This document shows, in pieces, positions 34,515 through 46,158 of a stretch of DNA of 64,000 bases. The notes beneath the pieces are model-generated. The model saw nothing but the letters and a program-made list of their open reading frames with translations, was not told the DNA's origin and made no database searches. A program made the translations under genes and the position numbers. Source of the stretch: Favolaschia claudopus. Lineage: Eukaryota; Basidiomycota; Agaricomycetes; Agaricales; Mycenaceae. Within the stretch, counting starts at the first letter, position 1. Each line of letters opens with the position of its first letter. The stretch lies in the NCBI GenBank assembly GCA_037176885.1, contig JAWWNJ010000052.1:1302001-1366000 (forward strand), read 5' to 3'.

Positions 34515-34848
34515 CCGGCTTCACTAACACGCCAGCAGGGGGATTTTCCTGAGGCGGAATAGGCCGAGCCACATCTGGGGGCGTTGACATACGACGAGGG
34601 CATGAAGGTGCGATATGGGCACGCTCTCCACAATGAGAGCAGACATGGCGACGAGGACATCGACGTCGACCATCCCAGCAACCCCCAACGCGGTTGTGGC
34701 CCCAACAGATCTGTGTACGCACTGGAGCCCCAGCAATCATCAAGATTCTACAATCGTTTGGAGGCGTCCATGGTCCCCGGTCGGGGGTCCCCCAGCGCAA
34801 GAAACCATCAACATTGATAAGTCTGGGGAGGGGCCGAAGAGAAGGCAT
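34273..34848 (-). CDS. Gag-like zinc-finger ORF of the DIRS-like element
   Basis: It has a CCCH-like cluster (C-x8-C-x6-C-x3-H around ICWGHNRVGGCWDG) followed by a CCHC knuckle CSHCGERAHIAPSC, then a Pro/Ser-rich tail that overlaps the RT frame. This paired arrangement is common upstream of DIRS-like RT in basidiomycetes. The frame may be truncated at its start; the ATG at 34848 is the first available. Confidence 0.5.
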   Translation of the reverse strand: MPSLRPLPRLINVDGFLRWGTPDRGPWTPPNDCRILMIAGAPVRTQICWGHNRVGGCWDGRRRCPRRHVCSHCGERAHIAPSCPRRMSTPPDVARPIPPQENPPAGVLVKPGERGGDASGSPRSESSREVLSPQSSSAKIVESDHAPTFEVLPPPLLPPAHPNTDLLFPLTTPHSKPMPPSKLHSLGARPH

Positions 34849-35219
34849 CGAGGTCGACCAGCCGAAGGTGGGGGAAAAGACGAGAGAGCGGCGTGAGCAC
34901 CCAGAAGAAAGGCGGAGAAAAACACGAGAAAAGAGGGATGACAGCGACGGGGGGAGAAAACTAGTAGCAGGGGACGAGACTCAGGGTCATGGAGGGGGAC
35001 TGGACAAGGGAAAGTCTCAAAGAGACGGAGTCGCCGCGCCAAAAGCGCAATGTGCGGAGGTGGGCGAGACGAGGAGACATGTGACTGATGAGATCACCTT
35101 TTGCCAATCCCCTTGGTCTGCCAGACCATCCAAAATCCATGACGTGTATCCTAACGAAACATCAGGAATCTTGAACAAGACGGTGATCTTGAATTTCATG
35201 ACAAATACTTCTCACAGTG

Positions 35220-37128
35220 CATGGGACGGAATCCATTCCTACTCAGCCCATGTCCTCGACTCCAGCTCTCGCCACAGCGTTGGCTGAGAAAGACCCACCT
35301 ACTCAAAATGAATGGTAGTTCCATGATTTGAGGTGTATTAAATATCGGATTTTCCAAAGCCCTTGGTATTGATGGTCAGAGTCGCTGTTTCGGAAGTCTT
35401 TTCGTTGACCCAGCACTTTGAATTGGCCGGAAAGCTGTAGCAACGGCCGAGATCGACCGAAAAACACAGCGCTAGAGACTTATTCGCACTACGAGTAATG
35501 CTAAGGTCACTTGTTCAAACACGGCTGCTCAACAAAGCTGTAATGAACTGTACTAAGCCTACTAATGAAAATGAAGCCTTCAACAACGCAGTGGAGTCTA
35601 CTACACAGTATGCAATACTCGAGAATCAAGCGGATCGCTGTGCTATTCAAATATATTAATTGCAATGGCATGAATCAATCAACAATCAATTACCCGGCGC
35701 ACCAAGCAGTCAAAGAATCATACTCTCGTTGTCGAATTCGATGCGCTTTGAGTTTAAATGGGAAGACTGCGGACGGCCGTCGATATTTTGGTTTCGCAGG
35801 GCGCGCTGACGGGTTTTGTGGTCACACGCCCACTCGAATCATCGAAAATCAGGCGCATGCCGATTACAACCTTCGCTGATTCGGCGTTGTTTGCCTCGAA
35901 CCCCATCGCGACTGAAGCACAGATCAGATAGCATCAAGCGAGCACATTCATCTCAAAGCAACACTCACCACCAACTCGATCCGGGAGGGGCAATGCTCGC
36001 ACGGCCCCAAAGAATAGAAGAAACATGACAGATATGACTGCAATCATTGTGAAGAAAAGGCGCTGCCTGGAGTACTTATGCTCCACGAGCTACAATGGTT
36101 TTATTCTCGAGCGGGTTACTGGGGCCCGACGATTTCAGATAATAGAAACTTTGCGCAGAGCCACCGGGGAATAGAGCACTAACGGTGAAAAATGATTTTT
36201 TTCTTCAGTTCCCGCTAACCAAATTTTGGTTGTGGAGCCGCAAAACAGTGTGCAGCCCACTGTAGTTTTTCACCAAAGTCGCTTAGTTTTTCGAACTGAA
36301 ATTTGATTTTCACCGTTTGCCAAAATGCTCTAATACACTGAGGAATTTGAACGCGTCGCATGACGGCGACGACAATCGTGCGCGTCATGAGGGCACAACG
36401 CGCGGAAGAACGCCGATGCCGAGGGGTGCCGTCGGCAACGCGGAGTAGGCGCTCAATACAGGGAATAGGCGTTCGGTGAGGAAAATAGGCCATCAAAAAG
36501 TTGTCGTGCCTCGTCGGAAGTTAGCCTGTGCGAATTACTAACATGGATTTTGTGGGTCATTTCTGGCTCCTGTTAGTAGCAGGTTATTAACAGGTTGGAT
36601 GCGGACCTTTCCCTCCCTAAACTTCGCGGGGTACTCAACCGCAAGAAGCCTCCTTAATTATGGACTCGTTGTCCTGCCCAGGTGTACGCAACATTCAACG
36701 CAAAATGTGGGTGTTCTGCTAAAGCAGGGCGCTCATACGCTCATAGTTGCTTTCTTTTATTGTTTTGTACTGTTTTGAATCGTCCGAGCTGACGAGGTAT
36801 AGTACTTTAGTAGTATATACTACCTGGGCTTTATAAGCGTAGTCAGTCGTATCTATCGTATCTTCGTATCTTCGTTTGTCGACACTCGCTACTCTATTGG
36901 AACACCTCATTGAGCAACAGTCCTGTCTGGTCAAAGCAAGATTGGCCCAATTGATTTTTCACGCGTGAATGAATTCTCAGGTAAACCCAATGACACATTG
37001 ACGGGTTCGACTGCAAGATGGGGCTCACTGAGTCACTCATAAGCAACCTACTCCACGTGATTACTGTGACATTTCTTTCGTTTCCCACCACAAAGTCATC
37101 CACTTTGCGACGAATTACACATACTGTA
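35220..37128. other. Gene-poor region, no family recognised
   Basis: Short ORFs on both strands have no motif. The segment around 36190-36330 and the stretch around 36540-36600 contain short inverted words but no clear terminal repeats. Nothing firm can be called. Confidence 0.3.
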
Positions 37129-37366
37129 GTATTACGACCAAATGTTCAGGTAACGGGTGACAGGGACCTGTGAACTGAACACTTTTGGTTGCGGTGACGG
37201 TGACACTTGGGTTTTTTCGCCAAAAATGGACGAAAAACGTCAAAAAAAAAATCCGGGCCGGCATTCGCCGGCCTACCATATAGGGTAATTTGCTGTGCTC
37301 TGAACACCTTATCCAGTGAACATTGTAGGTGACAGGTGACACCCAGTGAACACTTGGTCGAAATAC
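37129..37366. mobile_element. Foldback element with GTATTACGACC ends
   Basis: GTATTACGACCAAATGTTCA at the left is mirrored imperfectly by GGTCGAAATAC at the right, with GACAGGTGACA words in both arms. The left flank CTGTA matches the start of the MITE at 27293. The target duplication is unclear. Confidence 0.45.
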
Positions 37367-37608
37367 GCAAAATTCTATTTGGCACCCCGGGGTGGCGGAG
37401 TACCCGGGGTGCTAAATAGCATTTTTCTATTTGACACCCGTGACGTAATTCTGTCGATCACTTCTTCGCGAGAGCCATCGCGATGCTCATTCTTCTTGCT
37501 CTATCTGGCTATTGCTTGCAATGACCACAGATTGCTATACACCTTGTCTCTAGTCAATCGAAATGCGCTCTGTCTGTAGCTTCAAGTACGAAGCCCAAGA
37601 TTCAAATA

Positions 37609-37617
37609 CTATATAAA
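37609..37617 (+). promoter_or_regulatory. TATA box of the 37.7-kb gene
   Basis: CTATATAAA lies 137 bp upstream of the ATG at 37749, a plausible fungal TATA position, and no other gene starts nearby. Confidence 0.45.
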
Positions 37618-37748
37618 CTCGTCAAATTCCATCTTTGATCTTTGAGCATTGCAAATCCAACAAATCATGCGCAATTTGCACGGTGAATTTCATATATACA
37701 AGCACAAGTGCTGCTTGGCTCCCCTTTCTCTTTTCCCTCTTCCCCACA

Positions 37749-38243
37749 ATGTCCGAGTCGTATGAAGCCTACTCAGCTCCGCATCCCAAAACCCGTTTCT
37801 CTCCCCAGTTCATAGCCAATGTAACGCTGGGAGAGGTCGTTGGTCTCGTTCGAGACGATCTCCTTCCGCGCATCCTCCCGGATGGCAGTGTTTCGAAGTG
37901 GAATTGGGACCAGACCGTTCCGGTGACCATTCCAGAGACTATTGTGTCCTCGCGGGAGGAAATCCCCTCAATAGCCGACATGCAGCCCATTATGGCCGAT
38001 GCAAAGCAAGCGTTTTACCAGCTGAGAGTCAATTCTGTCTGTATCCAGTTCAAAAGCGGTGCGATTGTACGCTATCATTTTTCCAAGGTTGGTCTCGCAT
38101 TCAAATATCATGATATCTTGCTCATAATTACTTAGCTGCGCCTCATCGTCGGCGCTAATGATAAGCGGTGGATTCGTTCACACGGGAAATGGAGGAAAAG
38201 CAAGGAAATTTTGCTAATTTCATTATCAATACGGTCGGGATGA
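37749..38243 (+). CDS. Hypothetical protein, two exons, 148 aa
   Basis: Exon 1 (37749-38087) and exon 2 (38136-38243) join in phase 0 across a 48-bp GTTGGT...TTAG intron. The ATG at 37749 (MSESYEAYSAPHPKTRF) is preferred because upstream codons lie in the leader after a TATA box. The protein has TLGEVVGLVRDDLLPRILPDG, a WNWDQTVPVT segment and a basic C-terminus with KLRLIVGANDKRWIRSH. No signal peptide or membrane span is visible, and no family was recognised. The clean splice, TATA box and lack of lesions make it one of the few plausible working genes here. Confidence 0.6.
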
Positions 38244-38872
38244 CAGATGTTGCATCAGAGGTCATTCTTGGAGTCAGGGTTGCTTGGAGTCATCGTTGAG
38301 GATGAGTCAAAGCAGAATGGGAAACAATTAGGCGCACCGATAAGTTGAATAGGTGGAATCAAACCGTGGGAGATTGGAAACACGATCACGTGGGCGCGAT
38401 TGAGATGACTGGTCTCCGTTGTAATTGGGTCAATAACACTGCATACACGAGTCAGAGCGAGTCATTTGGGGCTGACTCAATTAAGGATGACTTGGGAAGA
38501 TACACTGACTTGTAATGAGTCAGTCTTGGGCAAAAGAAGGTGAGGAAACGGCGAGGAAAGTGTTCGCATTGGGAGATTGAAGCAAAATATTGGTGAAATG
38601 GGACAGATATATCGACCAATATAGTAGATGACTGTGAATGACTCTCAGAATTTGTTCAACTTGATATCTATTTGTAGTGTACAAACAATGGGGGTATATA
38701 AGGCGAGCGAAATTGTATCGTAGGGTAGTGAATTTTGACCCCACTTGATTGCCGTCTGTCTGTCTGTTGCGATTTTACGGTTGTCTGGAACGGATTGAAC
38801 GGTGTTGGAGAATTGTTTTGCGCTTGGTCTTGAACTTCATTGGATCTATCTTTACTACGAAACACATCACAT
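38244..38872. other. Intergenic, no gene seen
   Basis: There are repeated GACTCA/TGAGTCA-like words (about 38280-38520) that resemble AP-1/Gcn4-type sites, and a GGGGTATATAAGG word near 38690. No coding region is convincing. Confidence 0.3.
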
Positions 38873-38874
38873 TA

Positions 38875-39992
38875 TGTCGGAAAAACCCTAGTTTGCTCAT
38901 AACGGATTGACCCGGATTATGGCTTCATCACGGCTTTCAGGGGATTACAAGCCGCCCACCGGGGGATTATGATCCGTGATAAGCCGTTGCAATCGGCTCA
39001 CCGCCGAAGCAGTGTCAAGTGTTGCGGTAGCTTCGCCACTCTTCACCACCTCTCCCAAAAATTTGTTTTCCGGTCCATGGACCTCAAAGAGCTGGTGGTA
39101 CGGTATCGACTTCAGTTTCTTCAAGACTGTGCCGACGTTGCCGGGATTGCTTACGGCACCTTCACACGGACTCCACAGCAGGCCTTCACAAATACGAAGA
39201 AGTGCTGCGGCAAGCGTCCCACGCCTCTTCCTCCCCAACCACCACTACGACCACCGCACAAGTCTTGTATTCAGCTCGCAGCACCGACTCTACCACCTGC
39301 TGTGCCACAGCGACCCACATCTGCCTTCAAATCACTCCTCTCGGTTGCCTCTCGGTCTCCGTTGTTCTAAGTAACCCTTTCACCTTGTTAACTTACAGTC
39401 GGCGCATATATGAAGTTGCTCGCTACCACCAGCTAGCTTTGTCGAACTGAGATGTGCGAGGGCCTAATTTCCGTGGGTTACCTGGTGCGTTCTGCCCCTC
39501 GACATCTAATTGTGTCTGAATTCTCTTGAATTAGTTGTTGTCGCCATTTATGTATCATCTGTGCGTTTAACACTCTCTTCTCTGTTCTTCCACCTCTAAT
39601 GACTGCTTTTCCGCACTGTGCTATATTGGGTCTAACTTGTGTGATACATTTACGCGGTGCTACCGTTCCAGCATGGGATTCGAAGTCGAGGTTATTTTGT
39701 AGGCGATCCGTGCGTGGCGGGTAGCACCCGAACCGTTGTCGTAGCCATGAATAGATGTTTTTTGTCACCATAATTGAGTTCTATGTTTCCTGAATGTGCG
39801 CTAATGTGCGGTAACCCAAAGTAATGGCTTGTAAGCAACTAAATCCCATATAATCCCGGGTATGGATTATAGCGGCTGGAGAGAGCTTGAAAGGTCTACA
39901 CCTATGCGCTATAATCCCCTTATGAATTATGACCTCATGGCGGCTTATGTTGACTTACGAGCCGACACAAGCTGCCCAGGGTTTTTCCGACA
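38875..39992. mobile_element. TIR element TGTCGG family (E), copy 2, TSD TA
   Basis: TGTCGGAAAAACCCT at the left and its mirror at the right are flanked by TA (38873-38874 and 39993-39994). It is 1118 bp long. It shares interior blocks with copy 1 at 25397-26508, including CACAAATAC...CTGCTGCGG-like sequence. No transposase was recognised. Confidence 0.7.
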
Positions 39993-40144
39993 TAACTATC
40001 TGAGCCTGTTACAATCTATACGAAATACCACACTATCACTATCATATATTTTGGATTCGCATTTGACATATACTTCGGCACGAACCCCACGAACTAGCGC
40101 ACTTACGGAGATTAATTGAAGGTTGAGCTTGACTGTCGGAATTA

Positions 40145-41201
40145 TTGGTTGGAATTGATTTGGAATTTGGTTGCGAATTCGTGAATGACACGGCAGATAC
40201 CAGAAGTTGCATATTTGGAGACGAACCGCATCCTGGAGAGCAAAGGGATGTCCTCCTCCTTTTTCTGGCGGCGGCATTGCGGGCAGCTGCTGACAAAGGA
40301 TTGGATTGGGCTAGAACCTCGTTTACCCGACTATGCTCCGTTGAATTCACGCTGCCACCTCCTTATGCACCGTCTAACTCCGACTCGAACGATGGCATGG
40401 GCCCAGTGTTCGACGCAAGTGGCCGAAAGATGCATGAGCGCGAGGACTGGGGAGAGAAGGACGCTGACAATGACGAGAAAGCTGGCGACACTAGCAGCGA
40501 TAGTTCTTACATTGCCAGTGGCTCTTCCTCCTCCTCCTCTGGTCGACAAACTGTTGTGTTGTCCGGTCACCACAAATTCACAGGCAAATGGCATGGGTTG
40601 CTTCGTCACCACAACGGAACCACGATTGTCATTCTAGAGCAACTGGCTACAGGTCTTCAGGACACCGTCTATGCGGCAGAGCTCTGCCAATCGGATCGGA
40701 CCAAACTTCCTGTCGTCGTGAAGATCTACAATGACTCGACTGCTCTGCAGTGCGAATACAAGGCGTACCTATCCTTGGCGGAACCCATGCTTGGTTCCAT
40801 CCCCAAATGCTATGGCCTCTGTATCGGGCCCAGTTTCATGTGCCTTGTAACAGCTTGGATACCAGCTCAAATTCCGTTTGCTCGTCTCACACTGCCACAA
40901 AAGTTTGTCCCGCATGACTGCATACAAATGCACCGCTCAAATCTTACCTAGGGGCGCTATCTATGCGCTGGTTCTCAAGTTGCATGAAGCTGGATGGTCA
41001 CACAATGACCTTGCAGGCCATCGGGACCTGCGTAACATTCTGTGGAACTCTGACACCCGTCCTGTCCTCATTGATTTCGAGACAGCAAGGCGACATAAGT
41101 GTTTGGGACCAGGAAAGTGTGGGGAGCTGGTGCGGGCACGAGAGCTACTGCACTTGAGTCATTTCCAGGTGGCAATTTATGCTAGAGAGCGTGTATCATG
41201 A
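40145..41201 (+). pseudogene. Protein kinase-like gene, frameshifted
   Basis: The first frame has an acidic linker, a Ser run and a Gly/Leu block, then VVVKIYN (the VxK strand) and CEYKAYLSL. After a frame change near 40905 the second frame carries LKLHEAGWSHNDL and NILWN, then VLIDFE. These are the catalytic loop and Mg-binding region of a eukaryotic kinase-like fold as found in Agaricomycete kinase-like proteins. Two oddities: a short insertion (AGHRD) between HNDL and the Asn-containing segment, and DFE instead of DFG. With the frameshift it is unlikely to be active. Confidence 0.55.
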
Positions 41202-41367
41202 CCAGCTCTCCAACATAATTCGCCTTTTGAGCTCTGCGTGGGGCTGGGCACCTGCGGTTCCCAAAGTGGATTGTGTATACTTGTTTGTCCTCAGCCAACC
41301 GCCCAAAACGGCTGGTTTTTAGATCGTTGCACCTGTTCTTGCTCAACCACACAAATTCCCCTCGGTA

Positions 41368-42561
41368 CACTGTGCCAAGGGAAGGTTTTGAAATTCATGA
41401 TGTTGTTCAGGACCTTGTGTTAGGTATTTTGTCGTCATTTGTGTTGAATTTCATGATCTTTCGTCGGATTTCATGATGAAACGTTACGATCCGGGGTCCT
41501 GAAATTCTTAACGACTGTGGGCCCGTTCCTAACGTTTTTTCATGACATTTTGTCATGATCTTCGCAATGATTCGTCCGAAAGTACCACCGAAGCGCTAGC
41601 CAGCTATCCCGACGCCTTACTCCTTATGAAACTCCATGGAAGAGGTATAAATCAGGATATATTTCAAGTACTGGACAATACAGTTGCAGTACTACTATAA
41701 TAATACTGTGACCTTCAAAATCTCGCCACCGTCGCGATCAGCCGTACTGAAAGAGCTTGCGTGGCTCGGAAACACACTGCGGAGAATGAAAAAGAGGTAG
41801 AGAAGGGAAGCAACTCACCCAGTTGGACAGATCATTGAATGCTCTGTCGTCATCAAAGAGCTAAATTACAGGGAAAGAGCGGATTAATGAGCTGCAATGC
41901 ACTCTCGCAGAATCACTCACAATGATAGCCTGCCCAACCACTTCTTCCCGGGTCATCCTTCGCCACCCCTTACTCCTTTGAGAGTCTTGGGCACTGCAGA
42001 GAGATCGAGCTCGATACGACGGTGTGGATTGACTCCGATTGAGCCTAGAGGGCGGTGACGTAGGGAAGGAGGCGTGGTGGTCGTGAGGGTCTGGGTTACA
42101 GCAGAGTGTGTTGGCGAGAATGGCGGCGGCGGCGGCGCTCTACGATGGCGACTTGGAGGGAGGTCACGGTGGGGGGAGACAAGAGGCGTTGTGAGCGGCC
42201 GCAGCATATGTGTGCTGCGGATGTGGAGCAATGCTGTAAGTGACGTCATCGACTCGGCAGCTCGGCCACAGGACTTACACAAAAATTTGCTGGTTTTTTC
42301 GAGGCCGAAATTCATGATGTTTCGTCGTGAATGCAGGTTCAAGATTTTTATGTCACTTTTTGAAAGAGAATTATATGCATTATCCTGGAATGTGGTCCCA
42401 CAGTTGAATATGAGTGCGGTATCACACCTTGTAACTTTTAGAAGTTTTGGAGCATCATGAAACCAGTCTTGAAATTCATGACGCGTATTCTAACGAAACG
42501 TCAGGAATCTTGAATTTCAAGACGATGATCTTGAATTTCATGACAAATACTTCTCACAGTG
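41368..42561. mobile_element. Complete CACTG element, TSD GTA
   Basis: Ends CACTGTGCCAAGGG and CACAGTG, with GTA on both sides (41365-41367 and 42562-42564). The subterminal zones are rich in ATTCATGATG and TCATGA words. It has no transposase. It is the reference copy for the interrupted element at 30805-35219. Confidence 0.85.
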
Positions 42562-44307
42562 GTATTACAGCAGTTTGCAGATGTAATGACACCACTGCTA
42601 GGTGGTCTGGACAGAGGCAACCCCGCCATTCCAAGGGTTATGGCAAATCGGTCGCCAGACCGATTAAAGCCGATGGCCCCGGCCAGTAAAACCCTCGGCA
42701 ATCTGAGGCTATTTCCGGCGAAATAAAGCCCTCGAAATGACCGATTTTTCCGTTCGCCGGCAATCAACATTGTCGACTTTGCGTGTCCGGCACGATGCTA
42801 AGGTCCAGATTGGGAATTTTGCCTAATACAAGTCTTAGATAGAGGTTTAATGAAGGGTTCTTATTGGGCTGATTTGCCAAAATGTCCCTTGGTCTTTTGC
42901 TATACTAGCAGGAACTCGTGCTCCGCTACGAAAGTATAAGCACAGTTAACCACGAAATATGCTGGCACTCGGAGGTAAAACTCAAGTATTCAATACATAT
43001 GCTCCGTCTTTCCTCCTTCATGTTGCAAGCATTTTAAGTGCTCGACACAGTCTGAATTCAGTTCTCACCGTTACAGAGCAAGTAGAAATAAAATCTGCAC
43101 TCCACATTCAATAGACGCTCGTCACCAACCTGCGGTTGGTTCCTCGCGTCTTTGTGTCCAAGATCCCGGTCCCAATACGTAGATTGATCCCGGTCTCCTC
43201 TAATGAATCTAGTCAGACGAACAGCATTGAGAGCAGCCAGCAAATGCAGGTCGGCCCCTGTGCGACTTGTGAGGGAGGATAAGCAAGTGCAGGTTGACGC
43301 TCGTAGTCAATTCCAGTTTATGGTCGCATGAAGGTGAACACCCACAGAGCAAAGAAATTGAACAGGGAGAGGCATCATGACCATACCAGGGACATCTGCA
43401 TTGTGCACATTCATGTTGACACTCGTAGGATGAGCCAAATTCAACTCTACAGCTTCAGACATAAGAAGAGCACCGGCGATAAGGGACTTGGGGATTGCGC
43501 TCGTAGCCGGATTCCAGAGCGCGGTTGAATAGAGGATAAGATAGCAATATCCCAATGAGCTAAGTGTCAACGAAGGATGTTCTGTCCAATACAGCTGGGA
43601 AATCGAGTATGTAGTACTGTACATGATGACACTCACTCTTGGGGAACATCAATTTTTCATGGAAGAATAAGCAGAGCATTCAAGGTCGTACTCGTAGGGA
43701 GATACCAAGTTTCACCGAGCAAGAGAAATTCCAGTCCGCCGAATCGAGATTCTTCTATTAAAACAAACAGAAACAAAAAACTGAAAACTGGAAGCCAGAA
43801 CAATGCAAAATGAGACTTGAGAAGCTGCACTCCCAGTGAGGGAGGGCAAGACAGAGCAAGCTGCAATAAGCACGCGCAGGTGCCAGGAGGACGGTAGACG
43901 GAAACAACCGGATGCCGGGATAACCGTTAACCGAAGCCGGTTTGACAGTTGTCTCGAGACAAAGACAAAAGACAAAGACAATTACGGCACACTCTGAATT
44001 GTATAATAGATGACCCACAAAAAATTCAGACCACTTTTTTTTCTGTGTTTCTATGTGGTTTTCTCACCAAACGGGACACTTTCCAAAAATCTCGGAGGAA
44101 AATTTGGCCAGCACAGCCACAGGATAGTCACCTCGGCACGCTTCGGCTCGCTTAAGGGTGGGACCTGTCAACCTGTTCGGCGCGATGGGTGACAGGACCT
44201 CCCTTGCAGTGTGGAAGGTAATTTCAGAGCAGAAACAGCGAGAATGTCTACTGAGTCTGTAGATCAGCCCTTCCGCAGGCAGGAAAGAACATGAATTTTT
44301 TTACGCG
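42562..44307. other. Gene-poor region
   Basis: Short ORFs on both strands lack motifs. CACTCGTAGG-like words recur near 43410 and 43690, and a poly-A/poly-G patch is at about 44400. There is no recognisable element or gene. Confidence 0.3.
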
Positions 44308-44392
44308 ACTGGGGATTTGGCCGTGGGAACGATTAATAAGCGTTACATAACGTGCTTAAGTAAGGTGCGGGGATCCCACGCTCTCTATCTTA
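44308..44392 (+). repeat. 85-bp inverted repeat, left copy
   Basis: It starts ACTGGGGATTTGG and matches the complement of 53210-53294 over 85 bp with about one mismatch. It may be one terminus of a 9-kb element or one of two inverted dispersed copies. No target duplication was found. Confidence 0.8.
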
Positions 44393-44692
44393 TGTCAATA
44401 AAGAAAAAAGGGGGGGGGGATGTATTATACTCGCGCGGTCCACAATCTGAACTGCGAGTTTAAAAGGTCTTGTTTGATTGGAATTTCCTTTTATGGTAAG
44501 GACAACTTGATAAGTAACTTAGCATTCAACTTCCGGCACCCTTACATAAGCATAGCGTTTGCGCAGCGGCCCGCAGCCGCCCGCAGCCGCCCGCCAAATG
44601 TCAGGTTGTACTTAAGATCAAGAGGTGTGCACTCTTGCTTCCTACAGAGACGGTGCAAATCAGAGTATCTCGATAGATCTCGATACTATGTA

Positions 44693-45000
44693 AGTACAGT
44701 AGATGGCACAGAAAAAAGAATACTCAAGGAACCCTACTACACTGTCAACGTAAAAATAGTGTAAAACGTCTCGCCGCGAGGCGGTGTTGCGTCACGATTT
44801 TTTCAAGGCAACGGCCTCAACCGTGACCGTGACCACCTCAAAAAGAGGCAACACAACCGACCCCACCGTTACCGTGACGGTTGTCTCCATACAGGCAGGT
44901 CCTTGACCTCGCCTCGCGGCGAGACGTTTTACACTATTTTTACGTTGACAGTGTAGTAGGGTTCCTTGAGTATTCTTTTTTCTGTGCCATCTACTGTACT
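44693..45000. mobile_element. TA-flanked MITE (A1) with B-family core
   Basis: AGTACAGTAGATGG runs inward from both ends with about 90 bp of inverted match and TA at 44691-44692 and 45001-45002. Its core (about 44790-44905) is the right part of the B-family MITE, in a chimeric arrangement. Confidence 0.75.
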
Positions 45001-45002
45001 TA

Positions 45003-45678
45003 CAGTGGTGGCAGAAAAGAATGGCCGTGGCTTTTTCAATACCTTCTGGTCATGTACCGGGCCGAATTGGCTGAACTAACATGTAAATATGGAAAGATGA
45101 TTATTCCCTACCATCTAGGACACTCCCTTGAATATAATGGCCTGCAGATTGCCTGATAGGAAAATAAATTCAGACCTTCCCTATAACCGGAAAAATTGAA
45201 TGAGCTCTCATCAAAAATCTGTCAAAATAGCCTAAAGGTACTTGAAAAATAAACCCAGTTCACACTTTAGTTGGATGGAATTGGACCCCTTTTGAGCCCG
45301 CAACGGCCCGTCCAAGTTGGGCATTTTGACGATTTTTATTGCTATTTTGGGTCAAAATGCCCAACTTGGACGGGCCGTTGCGAGCTCAAAAGGGGTCCAA
45401 TTCCATCCAACTAAAGTGTGAACTGGGTTTATTTTTCAAGTACTTTTGGCCTATCATAATGGTTTTTCAATGAGAGTCCATTCAATTTTTGTGATCATTG
45501 GGAATATGTGAAATTATTTTCTTATTGGACGATCTGCAGAACATTGAATTCAACTGAGTGTCATAGATGGTAGGGAAGAATCATATTTCCATGTCTACAA
45601 TTTATTTTAGCCAATTCGGCCTGGTACATGGCGAGAAATCATCGAAGCACCCACGGCCATTCTTTTCTGCCACCACTG
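45003..45678. mobile_element. CAGTGGTGGC MITE, copy 2
   Basis: CAGTGGTGGCAGAAAAG and its mirror are flanked by TA (45001-45002 and 45679-45680). The interior is one long palindrome centred near 45335, so it would fold into a hairpin. It inserted at the TA between two A-type MITE ends. Confidence 0.8.
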
Positions 45679-45680
45679 TA

Positions 45681-46154
45681 AGTACAGTAGATGGCACAGA
45701 AAAAAGAATACTCAAGGAACCCTACTACACTGTCAACGTAAAAATAGTGTAAAACGTCTCGCCGCGAGGCGAGGTCAAGGTACCTCAAGGACCTGCCTGT
45801 ATGGAGACAACCGTCACGGTAACGGTGGGGTCGGTTGTGTTGCCTCTTTTTGAGGTGGTCACGGTCACGGTTGAGGCCGTTGCCTTGAAAAAATCGTGAC
45901 GCAACACGAAAAAAAAGTTTTTGGCCTGGGAACATACACAGGTGAGTCTATGCGTACCTTTTGTGCTGCTTATTGGCCGACATCCCTCGAAATTGTAGTG
46001 AATTCAACGATTTGATGGCTTCTTCACAACCAGACGGTTGCCTCCTTTGGCAACGGTCACGGCTCACGGCGGGTCGGTTGAGGTCGGTTGCCTGAAAATG
46101 CGGCAATCGTTTTGTCACGGTCCCTCGCTGTTGCTTCCATACAGGGAGGTACAG
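45681..46154. mobile_element. Chimeric MITE: A-type left end, B-type right end
   Basis: It starts with the A terminus (AGTACAGTAGATGG) and ends with the B terminus (GGGAGGTACAG), with TA at both flanks (45679-45680, 46155-46156). It has no matching second A terminus. Two families therefore share one mobile unit or were joined by recombination. Confidence 0.65.
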
Positions 46155-46158
46155 TACT

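Larger units (their letters stand above)
32437..35134 (-). mobile_element. DIRS-like retroelement remnant
   Basis: This is a minus-strand block absent from the homologous CACTG copy. It holds a zinc-finger gag-like ORF followed by an RT and RNase H whose motifs resemble DIRS/tyrosine-recombinase retroelements. No recognisable recombinase domain was found before 32437. Terminal repeats were not resolved. Confidence 0.65.
30805..35219. mobile_element. CACTG element, left end lost, with three insertions
   Basis: The sequence parallels the complete copy at 41368-42561 from GGGCCCGTTCC onward and ends in CACAGTG at 35219. The left CACTG terminus is missing. Compared with that copy it holds three extra blocks: a D MITE (31180-31370), a 514-bp element (31742-32255) and a DIRS-like retroelement (about 32437-35134). 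Confidence 0.7.

Noticed and set aside
37129..37366. Full membership in the CTGTAGTATTTC MITE family
   Set aside because: Only the left start agrees; the right end lacks the matching terminus.
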